Shown here piece by piece: positions 1 through 10,899 of a stretch of DNA of 32,827 nucleotides. The translations under genes were made by a program, and so were the position numbers. Position 1 is the first letter of the stretch. Every line of letters starts with the position of its first letter. This stretch comes from Candidatus Acidiferrales bacterium (GTDB lineage Bacteria > Acidobacteriota > Terriglobia > Acidiferrales > UBA7541): NCBI GenBank assembly GCA_030037435.1, contig JASHRI010000220.1, positions 1 to 32,827 of the forward strand. The letters are read 5' to 3'. The notes under the pieces are model-generated. The model made no database searches, had not been told where the DNA came from, and was given only the letters and a program-made list of their open reading frames with translations.

Positions 1-1
1 G

Positions 2-2008
2 GGACTGGGTGCGTTAGGTCCACTAATCACTCGGCCTAATCAAAACTATTCTGCGGGGGATAACCTTTCGTATGTTAGAGGCAACCACGCGCTGAAGTGG
101 GGATTTGAGTTCCGCCGAGGCAGTACAAACTTTATCGCCGATTTCAATGGTCCCGGCGCGCTCAACTTTGTCGGTGGGCAGGCGTTTGCAAATTCAACGG
201 CTTTAGAGGACTTCCTCGGCGGCTTTCCCGCGAATGGCAACATCCTTGTGGGCGGTGAGAACCACGCGCAAGTCTCAGTGCGTTCACTCTACGGGTACAT
301 GATGGACACCTACCGTGTTACCCCCAACCTTACGGTGAATTTGGGCCTTCGGTACGAATACACCACGCCGCCAACCGAGGCCAACAACCAAATCGCCAAT
401 TTTATTCCGGGTACAGGCCTGGTGCAGGTCGGGCATGGAATCAGCAACATCTTTCAGCCCGACCGCAACAACTTCGCCCCTCGCGTGGGATTCGCCTGGG
501 ACGTGTTCGGCAATTCAAAGACTGTGCTCCGAGCGGGAAGCGGTATCGAGTACGCATTTGTGCAACTTGAGACGTTTTTGGCCCGTGGTGAAGCAAATAG
601 CGGAGGAACGGGAATATCGGGGATCCCCACAGGCGCTCTAGGCGTGAACCCAGCGGCCGGTGGGTTGGAACAAGGCACCGGAACGATGAAGGTGGGCACT
701 GTCTTTTTGGGTCCATCGCAGTTGAACTACACTTCGGCCGGCCCCGTGTTTGGAAGTCAGGTTCTCAATTGCGACCCGAATTTGGTTGTCGGTGGCGTGG
801 CGGGAACGCCATGCAACATTACGGGGGTGAACCCGAATCTGAGGACGCCCTATGTAGAAAGCTGGAACCTCAACATCCAACAGGCATTCGGCAAACAATT
901 TTCTCTAGAGGTGGGTTATGTCGGCAACCATGGAGTGAAACAAATTGGTGTGCTCGATCTTAACCAGCCGCTGCTCCAGTCCGTAAGCGGCGCCCTCGTT
1001 GGTCCAGGATGGGCCGCATGCGCGGCTACAGGCTACACGGATCCCAGCGTGTGCAGCTTTTCCGATCCCGTTGCGGAACAGGCGGCACGGCCGCTCAATA
1101 GCCAGTTCCCGTACCTCGGCGTAATCAACCAGATAGGCAACGATTACAATTCCAGCTACAACAGCCTGCAAATAACAGCAACGCTTCGGCCATGGCACGG
1201 CGTGTCCATTCTTTCCGGATATACGTGGGGCCATGCCTTGGGCGTGAGCGGATCGAACGCCGACGTCGGTTCGGGTGGTTTGTTGCCTCAAAACAGCCTA
1301 GATCCAAAAGCTGAATATTCGAACCTGCCGTTCGACATTCGAAATCGCTGGACCTTGGCATTGACCTACGACGTTCCGGCGCCGATGGCGACCTTCCACC
1401 ACCTGCTGGATGGCTGGCAGATCGATTCCATTGTAACCATGCAGAGCGGTAGCCCGTACAGCGCGAACGACGGCCTGGATGATATTTCCGGGACTGCGGA
1501 ATTCGCGGACCGCTGGGACTTTTTCGGAAATCCTTCCGACTTCCGCGAGCAGCCGCGCCAGTCCATCCCGTTCTTCGCGGGCGCCACCAACGGGGCTTGT
1601 TCTGCGAAGGCGCTGGCTCTGGACGGAGGAGTCGCAGGGGGGGCGACTGCGGCGCTCAACAATTTCGGTTGCTTCGCCTCGGGCAATTCGATTCTCATCC
1701 CGGCACCTCTTGGGACGTTTGGAAATAGCCGCCCCGACATCTTCCCCGGCTTACCCCTCAAGGATTGGGATTTCTCGCTGATCAAGAACTTTCCGATCAA
1801 AGGGGACCGGTTGCACGGGCAATTTCGAGCGGAGGTTTTCAACCTCCTCAACCATCCCGCTTACGCTAACGTCAATTCCGAGTTCGGTGGCGTGACGAGC
1901 GGTATATTCGGTTGCGGTTGCGCATCGCCCGACGTCAATATCGGCAACCCAGTAATTGGGACGGGTAGTAATCGCGCGATTCAATTTGGCCTGAAGTTTC
2001 TTTTCTAG
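2..2008 (+). CDS. TonB-dependent receptor (Oar-like), 5'-truncated by window start
   Basis: The ORF at 248 is open upstream in the same frame to base 2 (GLGALGPLITRPNQNYSAGDNLSYVRGNHALKWGFEFRRG...). It contains typical receptor barrel motifs (YMMDTYRVTPNLTVNLGLRYEYTTPP, NFAPRVGFAWDVFGNSKTVLRAG) and ends in an aromatic terminus (IQFGLKFLF). Confidence 0.9.
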   Translation, partial: GLGALGPLITRPNQNYSAGDNLSYVRGNHALKWGFEFRRGSTNFIADFNGPGALNFVGGQAFANSTALEDFLGGFPANGNILVGGENHAQVSVRSLYGYMMDTYRVTPNLTVNLGLRYEYTTPPTEANNQIANFIPGTGLVQVGHGISNIFQPDRNNFAPRVGFAWDVFGNSKTVLRAGSGIEYAFVQLETFLARGEANSGGTGISGIPTGALGVNPAAGGLEQGTGTMKVGTVFLGPSQLNYTSAGPVFGSQVLNCDPNLVVGGVAGTPCNITGVNPNLRTPYVESWNLNIQQAFGKQFSLEVGYVGNHGVKQIGVLDLNQPLLQSVSGALVGPGWAACAATGYTDPSVCSFSDPVAEQAARPLNSQFPYLGVINQIGNDYNSSYNSLQITATLRPWHGVSILSGYTWGHALGVSGSNADVGSGGLLPQNSLDPKAEYSNLPFDIRNRWTLALTYDVPAPMATFHHLLDGWQIDSIVTMQSGSPYSANDGLDDISGTAEFADRWDFFGNPSDFREQPRQSIPFFAGATNGACSAKALALDGGVAGGATAALNNFGCFASGNSILIPAPLGTFGNSRPDIFPGLPLKDWDFSLIKNFPIKGDRLHGQFRAEVFNLLNHPAYANVNSEFGGVTSGIFGCGCASPDVNIGNPVIGTGSNRAIQFGLKFLF

Positions 2009-2121
2009 CTCTGGCCCAGTAGGGGTGAGGACTGGCCGAATCGCGGGAATAAACACAATTGCTTCTCACTGCCAAGCAACGGCAATCAAATCCTTCACGA
2101 GAGGCCGAAAAAGTGAAAGGC

Positions 2122-4215
2122 ATGAAACACCTGCAAGTTACTCTGATTATGGCCGCGGCAACCATCCTTGTACTCTTTATTGGCACGAGGCTGCCTAACC
2201 GTTCCGCTGCGGCCAAGGGGTTTGAACCGGGAAGCGTAAGCGTGGCTCGGGTGCTTGCCGACGAAAATTTGGGAACGAATTGGTTTCTATACGGTCGGGA
2301 CTTCGGCGAAACGCACTTTAGTCCCCTGAAACAAGTCACCGACAAGAATATACAGAAACTGGGCCTGGCCTGGTACTTGGACATCGACAGTCCAATGGGT
2401 ATGTCATCTGAGCCTGTGGAAGTGGACGGCGTAATTTACGTGACCAATTCGTTGGCCGTTGTTTATGCGGTGGACGCGGCCACCGGAAAAGTTTTGTGGA
2501 AGTTCGATCCGCACGAACAACGAGGGGTCAGCACTCAGAATTCCTACGCCGTCCGTGCGAATCGGGGCGTGGCGGTGTGGGAGGGCAAGGTATATGTCGC
2601 GACCGGCGATTGTCGCCTATTCGCCATTGATGCCGCTTCCGGAAAGCAAGTATGGGCGTCTCAAACCTGCGATCCGGTTCAAACCGGCAGCACCGGCGAG
2701 CCGCATATCGCGGGTGGAAACGTGCTGATCGGCTATAACGGTTCTGACGACATGATTCGAGGCTCGCTGGTAGCCTTTAATGCCCAGACCGGCAAAGAAT
2801 CGTGGCGCTTCTGGACGGTCCCTGGAGATCCAGCCAAAGGATTTGAAACTAAAGCTCTGGAAATGGCGGCTAAGACGTGGGTAGGCAAAAAAGCGTTTCC
2901 GGAGTGGTGGAGATTTGGCGGCGGCGATGTATGGGCCGCAATTACATGGGACAGGAAAGATAATCTTGTCATTTTTGGTACGGCCGGAGCTGGTTCTGTG
3001 GAAGGCACGACGCCACGAAACGACGCCCCGGATGGCGCGAAACTATTTTCCGGCTGTGTGATTGCGGTCAATGCGGACACCGGAAAATACGTGTGGCATT
3101 TCCAAACCAGTGGAGCGCACTTCCAGACCGAGAACTTCCACATCATCATCACCGATCTGATGCTGAACGGTGAGAAACGTCATGTCGCCATCACCGCACC
3201 GAGAAATGGCTTCATCTACGTCATCGACGCAGCAACGGGCCACCTGCTGGAAGCCAAACCATACGGCACAGTGCACTGGGCGACTTCGATAGACCTGCAA
3301 ACCGGCAGGCCCGTCGAAGTTACCGGTGGGACGAGAACGGAAGGTCGTGGCGGCGCGGGAAAAACGTGGTGGCCGATGAGCTATGACCCAATCACCGGCC
3401 TTGTGTACATTCCCGCGTACGACGCGCGCCCTCATCCAGAGTCTGGGCAGTCAGCGATGGAAGGGAAGCTCGCCGCATGGGATCCCATCAGCCAATCCGT
3501 ACGCTGGTTCGTTCCTCAGCAGATAGAAACAAATAGTGGAGTCCTCTCGACTGCGGGCAATTTGGTCTTTCAAGGCCAAGGCACGGGTGAATTCGATGCC
3601 TACGCCGCCGACACCGGACAAAAAGTATGGTCAATACAGACCGGCTCAGCCATTGATTCGGTGCCTGTGAGTTTCAGCATAAACGGCCAGCAATATGTCG
3701 TGGTTCCGGTGGGATGGGGATCGGATTCCAGGTTGTTCCTCCCCGCCAGCGCGATGGCAACTCCGCAATCCGAAAGAGGGCCTTCACGCCTTCTGGCGTT
3801 CAAGATCGGAGGGGCTCTGCCGTTTCCCACACCACCCGACACTATTCAGCCAATTCCTGAGCCTCCAAAACAGACTGCCAGCGAAGCTGTGATCAAACAG
3901 GGCGAAGGCCTGTACGAGCTTCATATGTGCGGAGGATGTCATTCTCCTGGGCTCGATGGGAGCGGTGCGTGGACTGTAAATGGCGCGGTACCGGATTTGC
4001 GATACGCGCCGCCGGAAGTTCACGACCAGTGGGATGCGATTGTCTTCGCGGGGAGCCACAAGGCTGAGGGAATGATGGCCTTCGGCGTGGACCAGCATTT
4101 TCCCGATTTGACTGCGTTAACCGTCGAGCAATTGCATGCAATTCATGCTTATGTCATCCAACAATCGTGGAAGGCCTACGAAGAGCAGCACAGGCCGAAA
4201 GCATCGGCAAAGTAG
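2122..4215 (+). CDS. PQQ-dependent (quinoprotein alcohol-type) dehydrogenase with C-terminal cytochrome c domain
   Basis: Signal-like N-terminus MKHLQVTLIMAAATILVLFIGTRL. Beta-propeller repeats (VYAVDAATGKVLWKFD, DRKDNLVIFGTAGAG). C-terminal heme c motif CGGCH (LYELHMCGGCHSPGLDGSG). The ORF track starts at TTG 2059; ATG 2122 (or GTG 2113) fits the signal peptide better. Confidence 0.88.
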   Translation: MKHLQVTLIMAAATILVLFIGTRLPNRSAAAKGFEPGSVSVARVLADENLGTNWFLYGRDFGETHFSPLKQVTDKNIQKLGLAWYLDIDSPMGMSSEPVEVDGVIYVTNSLAVVYAVDAATGKVLWKFDPHEQRGVSTQNSYAVRANRGVAVWEGKVYVATGDCRLFAIDAASGKQVWASQTCDPVQTGSTGEPHIAGGNVLIGYNGSDDMIRGSLVAFNAQTGKESWRFWTVPGDPAKGFETKALEMAAKTWVGKKAFPEWWRFGGGDVWAAITWDRKDNLVIFGTAGAGSVEGTTPRNDAPDGAKLFSGCVIAVNADTGKYVWHFQTSGAHFQTENFHIIITDLMLNGEKRHVAITAPRNGFIYVIDAATGHLLEAKPYGTVHWATSIDLQTGRPVEVTGGTRTEGRGGAGKTWWPMSYDPITGLVYIPAYDARPHPESGQSAMEGKLAAWDPISQSVRWFVPQQIETNSGVLSTAGNLVFQGQGTGEFDAYAADTGQKVWSIQTGSAIDSVPVSFSINGQQYVVVPVGWGSDSRLFLPASAMATPQSERGPSRLLAFKIGGALPFPTPPDTIQPIPEPPKQTASEAVIKQGEGLYELHMCGGCHSPGLDGSGAWTVNGAVPDLRYAPPEVHDQWDAIVFAGSHKAEGMMAFGVDQHFPDLTALTVEQLHAIHAYVIQQSWKAYEEQHRPKASAK

Positions 4216-4274
4216 AGTCGGTAGAGTTTATGCGATGGGTAGGATTCTAACGGGCATTTCGGAGATATTGGAAG

Positions 4275-5777
4275 GTGATCCCAGAACAGTCGCCAGTGAG
4301 CGACGCAGCGCAGCTTGAAGCGCTCGGCTACAGCTCGAAGTTTGATAGAAAGATGGGCTTGTGGTCGAACTTTTCGCTGGGTTTCACCTACCTCTCGCCC
4401 GTCGTAGGCGTCTACAGCGTATTTGCCATCGGGATAACAAGCGGCGGACCGCCGATGTTCTGGAACTACATCCTCGTTGGTCTAGGGCAGCTGTTGGTGT
4501 GTTTGATCTTTGGCGAAATCGTATCGCAGTACCCGATATCGGGCGGCATCTATCCATGGGCCAGACGCCTCGTCGGGAAGCGCTGGGCTTGGATGGCTGG
4601 CTGGGTCTATCTGTGGGCGCTATGCACTACGATCGCGGCCGTCGCCGTGGGCGGCTCCCCGTTTGTGGCGCAGCTGCTGGGAATCGCTTCCACTCATCAG
4701 CGGGAAATCTGGATCGGCGTTGGAATGGTCTGCCTGACAACCCTCCTGAACGTGAGTGGCACCCGGCTGCTCGCGCGCGTCGCCATGATCGGTTTTATCT
4801 GTGAAATCGTCGGAGCTATTGTGGTCGGTTCCTATCTACTGCTCTTTTCGCGCCACCAGAATATCCGAGTTCTGTTTCAAACCTTCCAGGTGGCACCCCA
4901 CGGGTCCTACCTTCCTGCATTTCTTGCGTCGGCCGTTGCCGCGATGTTCTGCTATTACGGCTTCGAAGCGTGCGGCGACGTCGCGGAAGAGACTCCCAAT
5001 CCCAGCGTCACAATTCCCAAAGCGATGCGAATGACGATATACATCGGCGGCGCAGCAGCCCTATTTGTTTGTCTGGCTCTTCTGCTCGCGGTTCCGAATA
5101 TGGCTGCGGCCATTTCGGGAGCCGACTCAGATCCCGTGGTCACGGCTCTGCAGACCGCGATGGGTTCCGCCGGGGTTCGGATGGTCATTGCCGTAGTGCT
5201 GATCTCCTTTTTTTCCTGTCTTTTGAGCCTGCAAGCCGCCACGAGCCGGCTGCTCTTCTCGTTCGGGCGCGATCGCATGATCCTCGGCAGCAGTTACCTG
5301 AGTAGATTATCGCAGCGCACCCACATGCCTGTAGCCGCCCTGCTGGCTGCAGGATTTATTCCCGCGGCGATTGTAGTTTTTGGCTTGTATTTAGAAAATG
5401 CCGTCAGAACGATCATCGTATTCGGATCGGCAGGCATATATGTCGCATTCCAGATGGTTGTGCTTGCGGCGCTGATCGCCCGGGCAAGGGGCTGGCGGCC
5501 CGCCGGAGCATTTCGTCTAAATGGATGGGCCTGGCCCGTAAACATCGCAGCGTTTTGCTACGGTATTGCCGCTATCGTCGACATGTTCTGGCCGCGCACT
5601 CCGACCGAACCGTGGTACTTGAACTATGGAATGATTTTCACCAGTGCGATCGTCATCGTGTCTGGCATAGCGTATATGGTTATCGCTTCACCCCATCTAC
5701 GTGATGACGCCCCCGCCGGAGACGCGCATTTGCTGAGCTCCCGCGCTGCGGCGAGCATCGATACGGCCACGGAATAA
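4275..5777 (+). CDS. APC-superfamily amino acid permease
   Basis: 500 aa, many hydrophobic segments. N-terminal LGYSSKFDRKMGLWSNFSLGFTYLSPVVGVYS and FGEIVSQYPISGGIYPWARRL are typical of the APC family. GTG start. Confidence 0.85.
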   Translation: MIPEQSPVSDAAQLEALGYSSKFDRKMGLWSNFSLGFTYLSPVVGVYSVFAIGITSGGPPMFWNYILVGLGQLLVCLIFGEIVSQYPISGGIYPWARRLVGKRWAWMAGWVYLWALCTTIAAVAVGGSPFVAQLLGIASTHQREIWIGVGMVCLTTLLNVSGTRLLARVAMIGFICEIVGAIVVGSYLLLFSRHQNIRVLFQTFQVAPHGSYLPAFLASAVAAMFCYYGFEACGDVAEETPNPSVTIPKAMRMTIYIGGAAALFVCLALLLAVPNMAAAISGADSDPVVTALQTAMGSAGVRMVIAVVLISFFSCLLSLQAATSRLLFSFGRDRMILGSSYLSRLSQRTHMPVAALLAAGFIPAAIVVFGLYLENAVRTIIVFGSAGIYVAFQMVVLAALIARARGWRPAGAFRLNGWAWPVNIAAFCYGIAAIVDMFWPRTPTEPWYLNYGMIFTSAIVIVSGIAYMVIASPHLRDDAPAGDAHLLSSRAAASIDTATE

Positions 5778-5789
5778 CGGAAAGCGTGC

Positions 5790-6689
5790 CTAGCCTGCTG
5801 TTTGCACGCGATGACTGGTGCGCTCGACCTCACGCTCCCGCATCGATTCCAGAAACGCCGCAAAGAGTTCGGCCTGCGACGAGATGCCTAGCTTCCTGTA
5901 CACATTTCTTCTGTGAACCTTTACCGTTCCCGGGCTTAGATCCAATTGTCGCGCGATGGATTCCGTCGAATGACCCTGCAGGATCAGTGACACGATCTGG
6001 TGCTCCCGCAAGGAGAGCTGCGAGCCGCCGAAACTCTTAAAGTCGTCGAAGAATTCATTTCCCACTGCGCCGCGCTCGCCTTCGATCCGTTGGGGCCTAT
6101 CCATCCGCTTGCTGGCATCGCTCCAGCGCTTGATGACGATTGCGCGAAGTGAGGTCTCGATGGCCTGCAGAATTGAAAACTCGGGACGTGAAATGGGTGA
6201 ATGTTGCCGCCAGCGAAGAACTGAGAGCACTCCTGTGACGTGATCCGGTAGTTCGAAGAAAAAGCCTATTTCTTCGCCGATCTGGGTTCGGTGGTAGTGC
6301 GTCCGATAATATTCAGACTGGCGAAATTGATCTGGGGCGAAGCTGCTGAGGCGGTAACAACCTGACTTCGTACCAGACAGCGCCGCGTGGAAAAAAGGGT
6401 CCAATAGATAAGGGCCACTGACGTAGTCGTCCAGCATCACGCGCCGATAAGGCTCCTCTACCGTGCAGGCCAGGATCAGTGGTCGGACCCGCCCACGATA
6501 GGCGAACGCTACGGTAAAGTCGATTTGCACCAAACGGGAAATCGCTTGAAACACCACGCGGTCAAACTGAGGACTCTCCAGTGCCGCGAGGATCTCACTT
6601 ACACCGCGGCTCCACTGTTCGAGCAGGAACGCGGATCGGCTACGTGTCTGGAGGTATGGTGCCTTCAATGCGTCCGCCACTTCCCTCAT
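5790..6689 (-). CDS. LuxR-family transcriptional regulator (C-terminal HTH)
   Basis: C-terminal LSLREHQIVSLILQGHSTESIARQLDLSPGTVKVHRRNVYRKLGISSQAELFA is a classic GerE/LuxR HTH. Confidence 0.88.
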   Translation of the reverse strand: MREVADALKAPYLQTRSRSAFLLEQWSRGVSEILAALESPQFDRVVFQAISRLVQIDFTVAFAYRGRVRPLILACTVEEPYRRVMLDDYVSGPYLLDPFFHAALSGTKSGCYRLSSFAPDQFRQSEYYRTHYHRTQIGEEIGFFFELPDHVTGVLSVLRWRQHSPISRPEFSILQAIETSLRAIVIKRWSDASKRMDRPQRIEGERGAVGNEFFDDFKSFGGSQLSLREHQIVSLILQGHSTESIARQLDLSPGTVKVHRRNVYRKLGISSQAELFAAFLESMREREVERTSHRVQTAG

Positions 6690-7411
6690 TGTGATGTCGA
6701 GAATGAGTTCACAGAATTCGGTTGTTCTGGCGAGATTGTACTGAAATTATTCCTAGACTGTCTGCCGTTTTTGTTCCCCCTTCGTCTCAAAGAACTGTTC
6801 TTGCCTCTCTGTGATGATTTCCGGCACAGCAACGGGCTGTTGGTGCGTTTGGAGAAATTACGGGCCACTCCTCCGGGCTTCACGGTAAGCCCCGATCTAC
6901 ACGAGCATTTGTACTCGACGTCGCGCCCCGAAAGAGGGGAAGCAAGTACTCTGCCGGAGAGTTCCTGGTTTGAATCAGAAGTCGGTCAGAAGCTTCTTCC
7001 GAAAGACGTCCGGACTGTAGGCTAAGGCGACTCGCAAGGAGGGGCACATCGAGTTTGTTCCCAGCATCCTCAAGGGTTCCTAAGACATCGTCATGCAATC
7101 TCAGGCAGCAGATTTCCCGCGAATGATGGGAAAAGTCACCTTCGGCGGTTTTGCGAGAAAGATAGTAAATATTAACCCTCGTGATTTCAATAGCCAGTGG
7201 CTGCGAACCCGAGTCCATACCCAGAGTCACAAGGGACGATGTAACGTGTCAAAGACATGTTTCTTACGTGTTTTTGCTTGCCAGCCTTCATCGCCGGGGT
7301 GTAAACGAATTTGCGGCAAAGGTCGCCATTAGAAGTTCCAGTTCTTCATTAGCTTCGAACAAAGCGTGACAAGTTTTGGGGTGTTCCCAGAACGCTCCTC
7401 AGGGGCGGTAT

Positions 7412-7452
7412 GGGCAAATCAGAGGCCGTGTGTGGGACCGCCTGATTTGCCC
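7412..7452. repeat. Perfect 11-bp inverted repeat (GGGCAAATCAG ... CTGATTTGCCC, 19-nt spacer)
   Basis: 7412-7422 GGGCAAATCAG and 7442-7452 CTGATTTGCCC are exact reverse complements, about 90 nt upstream of the receptor start at 7543. Confidence 0.75.
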
Positions 7453-7542
7453 CTGAACTGGATGTGCTTTCCTGGGCGGAGTGCGGCACGGATCCGACAG
7501 ATTTGGCGAACCTGAAAACGGGGATTCAATGGGGGGATAATA

Positions 7543-10500
7543 ATGAGGAGGACTTACGTCCTTGCAGCTTGTTTGCTGATGTTTCTGGTTTGGGCTACGA
7601 CCGCCGGCGCTCAGAGGCAGACCGGGCAGATTTTTGGTCAAGTAACTGATTCCACTGGAGCAGCTCTCCCGAACGTCAAAGTGACAATTACCAGCACGGC
7701 AGAATTGCAACCTACTACTGTAACCACAGGCGATACAGGTTCCTACCGGTTTGCCGACATTCCCATTGGGACCTATTCGGTCAAGTTTGAAGCGAATGGC
7801 TATGCCGGGTTTGTGCAGGAGGGTGTCCAGATCACTATCGGTTTCACCGCGGAGGTGAATGCGCAACTGAAACTGGCCTCCGTTGCCCAGACGGTCGAGG
7901 TCAACGGCACCGCTCCGGTTATCGATGTCCAAAGCACCACCGAAACGTCGGATCTGACTGAGCAGCGCCTTCAGGACCTACCGACCGCTCATGGTGAATA
8001 TAACATCGCCGAGCAGTCGCCTGGAGTTCAAGGGCCTGCCAAGGATGTCGGCGGCTCTACAAACGGCAACCAGACCTATTTCGTATCGCGTGGTGCTGAC
8101 GGCAACCAAACCAGGTACTACTTAGACGGAGTTGATTTGGCACCGGCTGGATCGTACACCGGGTTCTGGGTCGATTACGATACGCTCCAAGAAGCCTCTG
8201 TGACAGAGGGGGGGGCCGACCCCGAAGTCCAGACGTCCGGCTTGGCGATTAATATGGTTAGCAAGGGCGGGTCGGACACTTTCCACGGGTCGTTCCAATA
8301 CGCTGTGGAAGGGCAATCGTTCGAGGCTAACAATCTCAACCCGGCCCTGCGACAGGCCGTATCTCTGACCGGCACGTCCGCGGGAAATCCGCTCCAGCAC
8401 TTTACCGATTTTGGAGGCCAGATCGGTGGTCCGATTAAGAAGGGCCGTCTATGGTTTTGGGCTGCCTATGGTCAAAACGTGATCACCGTCGGGGACGATA
8501 AGTTGTACACCACGGGCGGGAACTGCCCAGCGGTGGCAGCTGACCCGCTTGCCTATGCATGGGGAACCGTTCGTTCTTGCGAGCAAAGCGACCCTTCTAC
8601 CCTGCGGCATCTTTCATACAAGATCGGCTGGCAAGTTTTTCACAACAACACCTTTACCTTCGAGAATATCTACGGCACCAAAGAAGAACCACACTTCTTG
8701 TTCGGCCCGACTGTGGCGCTCGACTCAACCATCAACTTATCGGAGCACTATAACTCCGCGTCCCGCGGACCGCGTTTCTGGGACGCCGGCTGGACGCCAC
8801 TGTGGCGCTTTGACGATCAGCAGATCATAAATGATCGTTGGGTGGCGGACGTATCGTTCATCCATTTCGGCAAGCAGAATACCTTCGGGCCGCAGAATCC
8901 TTCCCTGCTCAACACGCAGGTGCAATTTGACCAAAGCACCGGCGAGTATCGCGCGTCCGGCGAAATCGCCTACCAGAACCTGTCCGAGCCGATGAACACC
9001 TTCAAGGTGGCATCCAACTACTTCATACCAGGGAAATGGGGTGGCAGCCACACCATCAAGTTCGGATACCTTTGGTCTCGTTATGAGAATTGGGGACAGG
9101 GCGATGAGGGGGGTGGCGCCGAGGCGATATTTGACGAAACGACTCCCGGAGCAGCGCCGTTCACTCAACCTCTAGCTGTCAACTTCTATCGGCCCAGCCT
9201 TGGCGATGCATTCCTGTACGAGCAGGCCGGCTGGTTTCTTGATACTTACACGCACAAAAGGCTCACTCTGAACCTCGGAATCCGGTGGGACCGCCAATGG
9301 GATATGGAACGGGCCGAGAGCGTCCCGGCCTCCATCTATGAAGGCGAAATAATGTCGAACGGAGTAACTCCTTTCAACTGGTTACCGGCCGTACAGTATC
9401 CAGGAGCAAAGGGCGGAGTAACGTGGGACACCTTCGCTCCGCGCCTTGGCGCCGCCTACGATCTATTCGGGACGGGCAAGACAGTGCTGAAGGCGAGCTT
9501 CGCCCAATACTTCGACATGCGCACAGCGGGTGAATTGGCCGGCACGTATGACACTGTTGGGGTGCCCAACGGTAACGGAGCGCCGTCTCTTTCATACATT
9601 CAATTTCCATGGAATGACGCAAATGGAGACGGCATTGTTGAAATGAACGAGGTCGGTACCACCTATCGGACGTTCGGCAACAACTATAATCCTGCCAACC
9701 CCACCAGCACGACGAGTCCAAACACAGTCAATCCGAACATCAAGGATCCCAAGACGAACGAAGTCACCGCAGGCGTGAGCCAGGAACTGGCGCCTGGCTT
9801 TGCTCTTACTGTTACTTATGTCTATCGGAGGTATTCGGATTTCATTTGGAAAGCTCTGGATGGCATAACCTCAGCGGATTTTGCACCGGAGACGCTCTCG
9901 CCTACGAATTGTCCAACCAGAACAGCCCCGGTGATGCAGACTGACTGCGCGACCGTGACTTATTATGTGCCCACGGTACCGTTGCCCTCTGCGTATACAT
10001 TGGAGAACGAGCCTGACTACTATCGAACCTACCACGGTCTCGAAATCCAGTTGGCGAAGCGCATGGCCAGGAATTGGATGCTAAACGGCAGCTTGACCTT
10101 CCAGAGCACGCGGCAGTTCTGGAGCGCACCGGATGCGTATCAGGATCCTACGAACATTGCGACACAGAACGGTGCGCAATATGCTCCGCCAGAATCTGCA
10201 TCTTCGGGCTATCCGGTTAACATCGCCTTGAACGCTCGCTGGATCACGCGATTTGGCGCGAGGTACATATTGCCGTGGCACGGCATTGCGATATCTGCGG
10301 TGAACGATTTCCGGCAGGGTTATCCGATCGAAAGCACGATTAACGTTGCGTCTCGTCCCGATGGCGCCGCCTCCGTCGCGGTGCTGATCGATCCCCCGGG
10401 TGTCCAGCGCTACAGCAATTTGGAGGATATGGACATTCGAGTTGATAAGGACTTCGCGCTCCACGAGCGTTTTCATTTGGAGCCCTCGCTTGACATCTAC

Positions 10501-10623
10501 AACTTGTTCAACGCGAATCCGATCCTCGGACAGCAGCCCAACCAGAATGCGTCAAACGCGAACTACATCGGGTATGTTCTCAGCCCGCGGATTGCTCGCT
10601 TCGGCGTCAAATTTTCGTTCTGA
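7543..10623 (+). CDS. TonB-dependent receptor with N-terminal carboxypeptidase regulatory-like domain (Oar-like)
   Basis: Signal peptide MRRTYVLAACLLMFLVWATTAGAQ, then GQIFGQVTDSTGAALPNVKVTITSTAELQPTTVTTGDTGSYRFADIPIGTYSVKFEANGY, a plug region, and a C-terminal barrel ending RIARFGVKFSF. SD-like GGGGGGAT precedes the ATG. Confidence 0.93.
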   Translation: MRRTYVLAACLLMFLVWATTAGAQRQTGQIFGQVTDSTGAALPNVKVTITSTAELQPTTVTTGDTGSYRFADIPIGTYSVKFEANGYAGFVQEGVQITIGFTAEVNAQLKLASVAQTVEVNGTAPVIDVQSTTETSDLTEQRLQDLPTAHGEYNIAEQSPGVQGPAKDVGGSTNGNQTYFVSRGADGNQTRYYLDGVDLAPAGSYTGFWVDYDTLQEASVTEGGADPEVQTSGLAINMVSKGGSDTFHGSFQYAVEGQSFEANNLNPALRQAVSLTGTSAGNPLQHFTDFGGQIGGPIKKGRLWFWAAYGQNVITVGDDKLYTTGGNCPAVAADPLAYAWGTVRSCEQSDPSTLRHLSYKIGWQVFHNNTFTFENIYGTKEEPHFLFGPTVALDSTINLSEHYNSASRGPRFWDAGWTPLWRFDDQQIINDRWVADVSFIHFGKQNTFGPQNPSLLNTQVQFDQSTGEYRASGEIAYQNLSEPMNTFKVASNYFIPGKWGGSHTIKFGYLWSRYENWGQGDEGGGAEAIFDETTPGAAPFTQPLAVNFYRPSLGDAFLYEQAGWFLDTYTHKRLTLNLGIRWDRQWDMERAESVPASIYEGEIMSNGVTPFNWLPAVQYPGAKGGVTWDTFAPRLGAAYDLFGTGKTVLKASFAQYFDMRTAGELAGTYDTVGVPNGNGAPSLSYIQFPWNDANGDGIVEMNEVGTTYRTFGNNYNPANPTSTTSPNTVNPNIKDPKTNEVTAGVSQELAPGFALTVTYVYRRYSDFIWKALDGITSADFAPETLSPTNCPTRTAPVMQTDCATVTYYVPTVPLPSAYTLENEPDYYRTYHGLEIQLAKRMARNWMLNGSLTFQSTRQFWSAPDAYQDPTNIATQNGAQYAPPESASSGYPVNIALNARWITRFGARYILPWHGIAISAVNDFRQGYPIESTINVASRPDGAASVAVLIDPPGVQRYSNLEDMDIRVDKDFALHERFHLEPSLDIYNLFNANPILGQQPNQNASNANYIGYVLSPRIARFGVKFSF

Positions 10624-10899
10624 GGGCGGGGCTGACGTGAATGTTGGCAGTCGTAACTGATCTGACTGAAACTGACTCGCTCGCCAGGGATTTGTGATAT
10701 TTGTTGCGCGTATCTGTGGGCGAGTCGATTCTCGCGTGCGCATGACGACGGGCTTAGGGAAAAACCTGAGGGCCTAGAAGGGCTAAAGCTGAATAACTGT
10801 TGACGACTCAGTAGTCGCACAATTTGGCAGCAATCCAACAAACGAGCGTTTTTCTTGATAACCGAAGACTGTCGATTTGGGCAGGTCTCGGAGGGCTAA

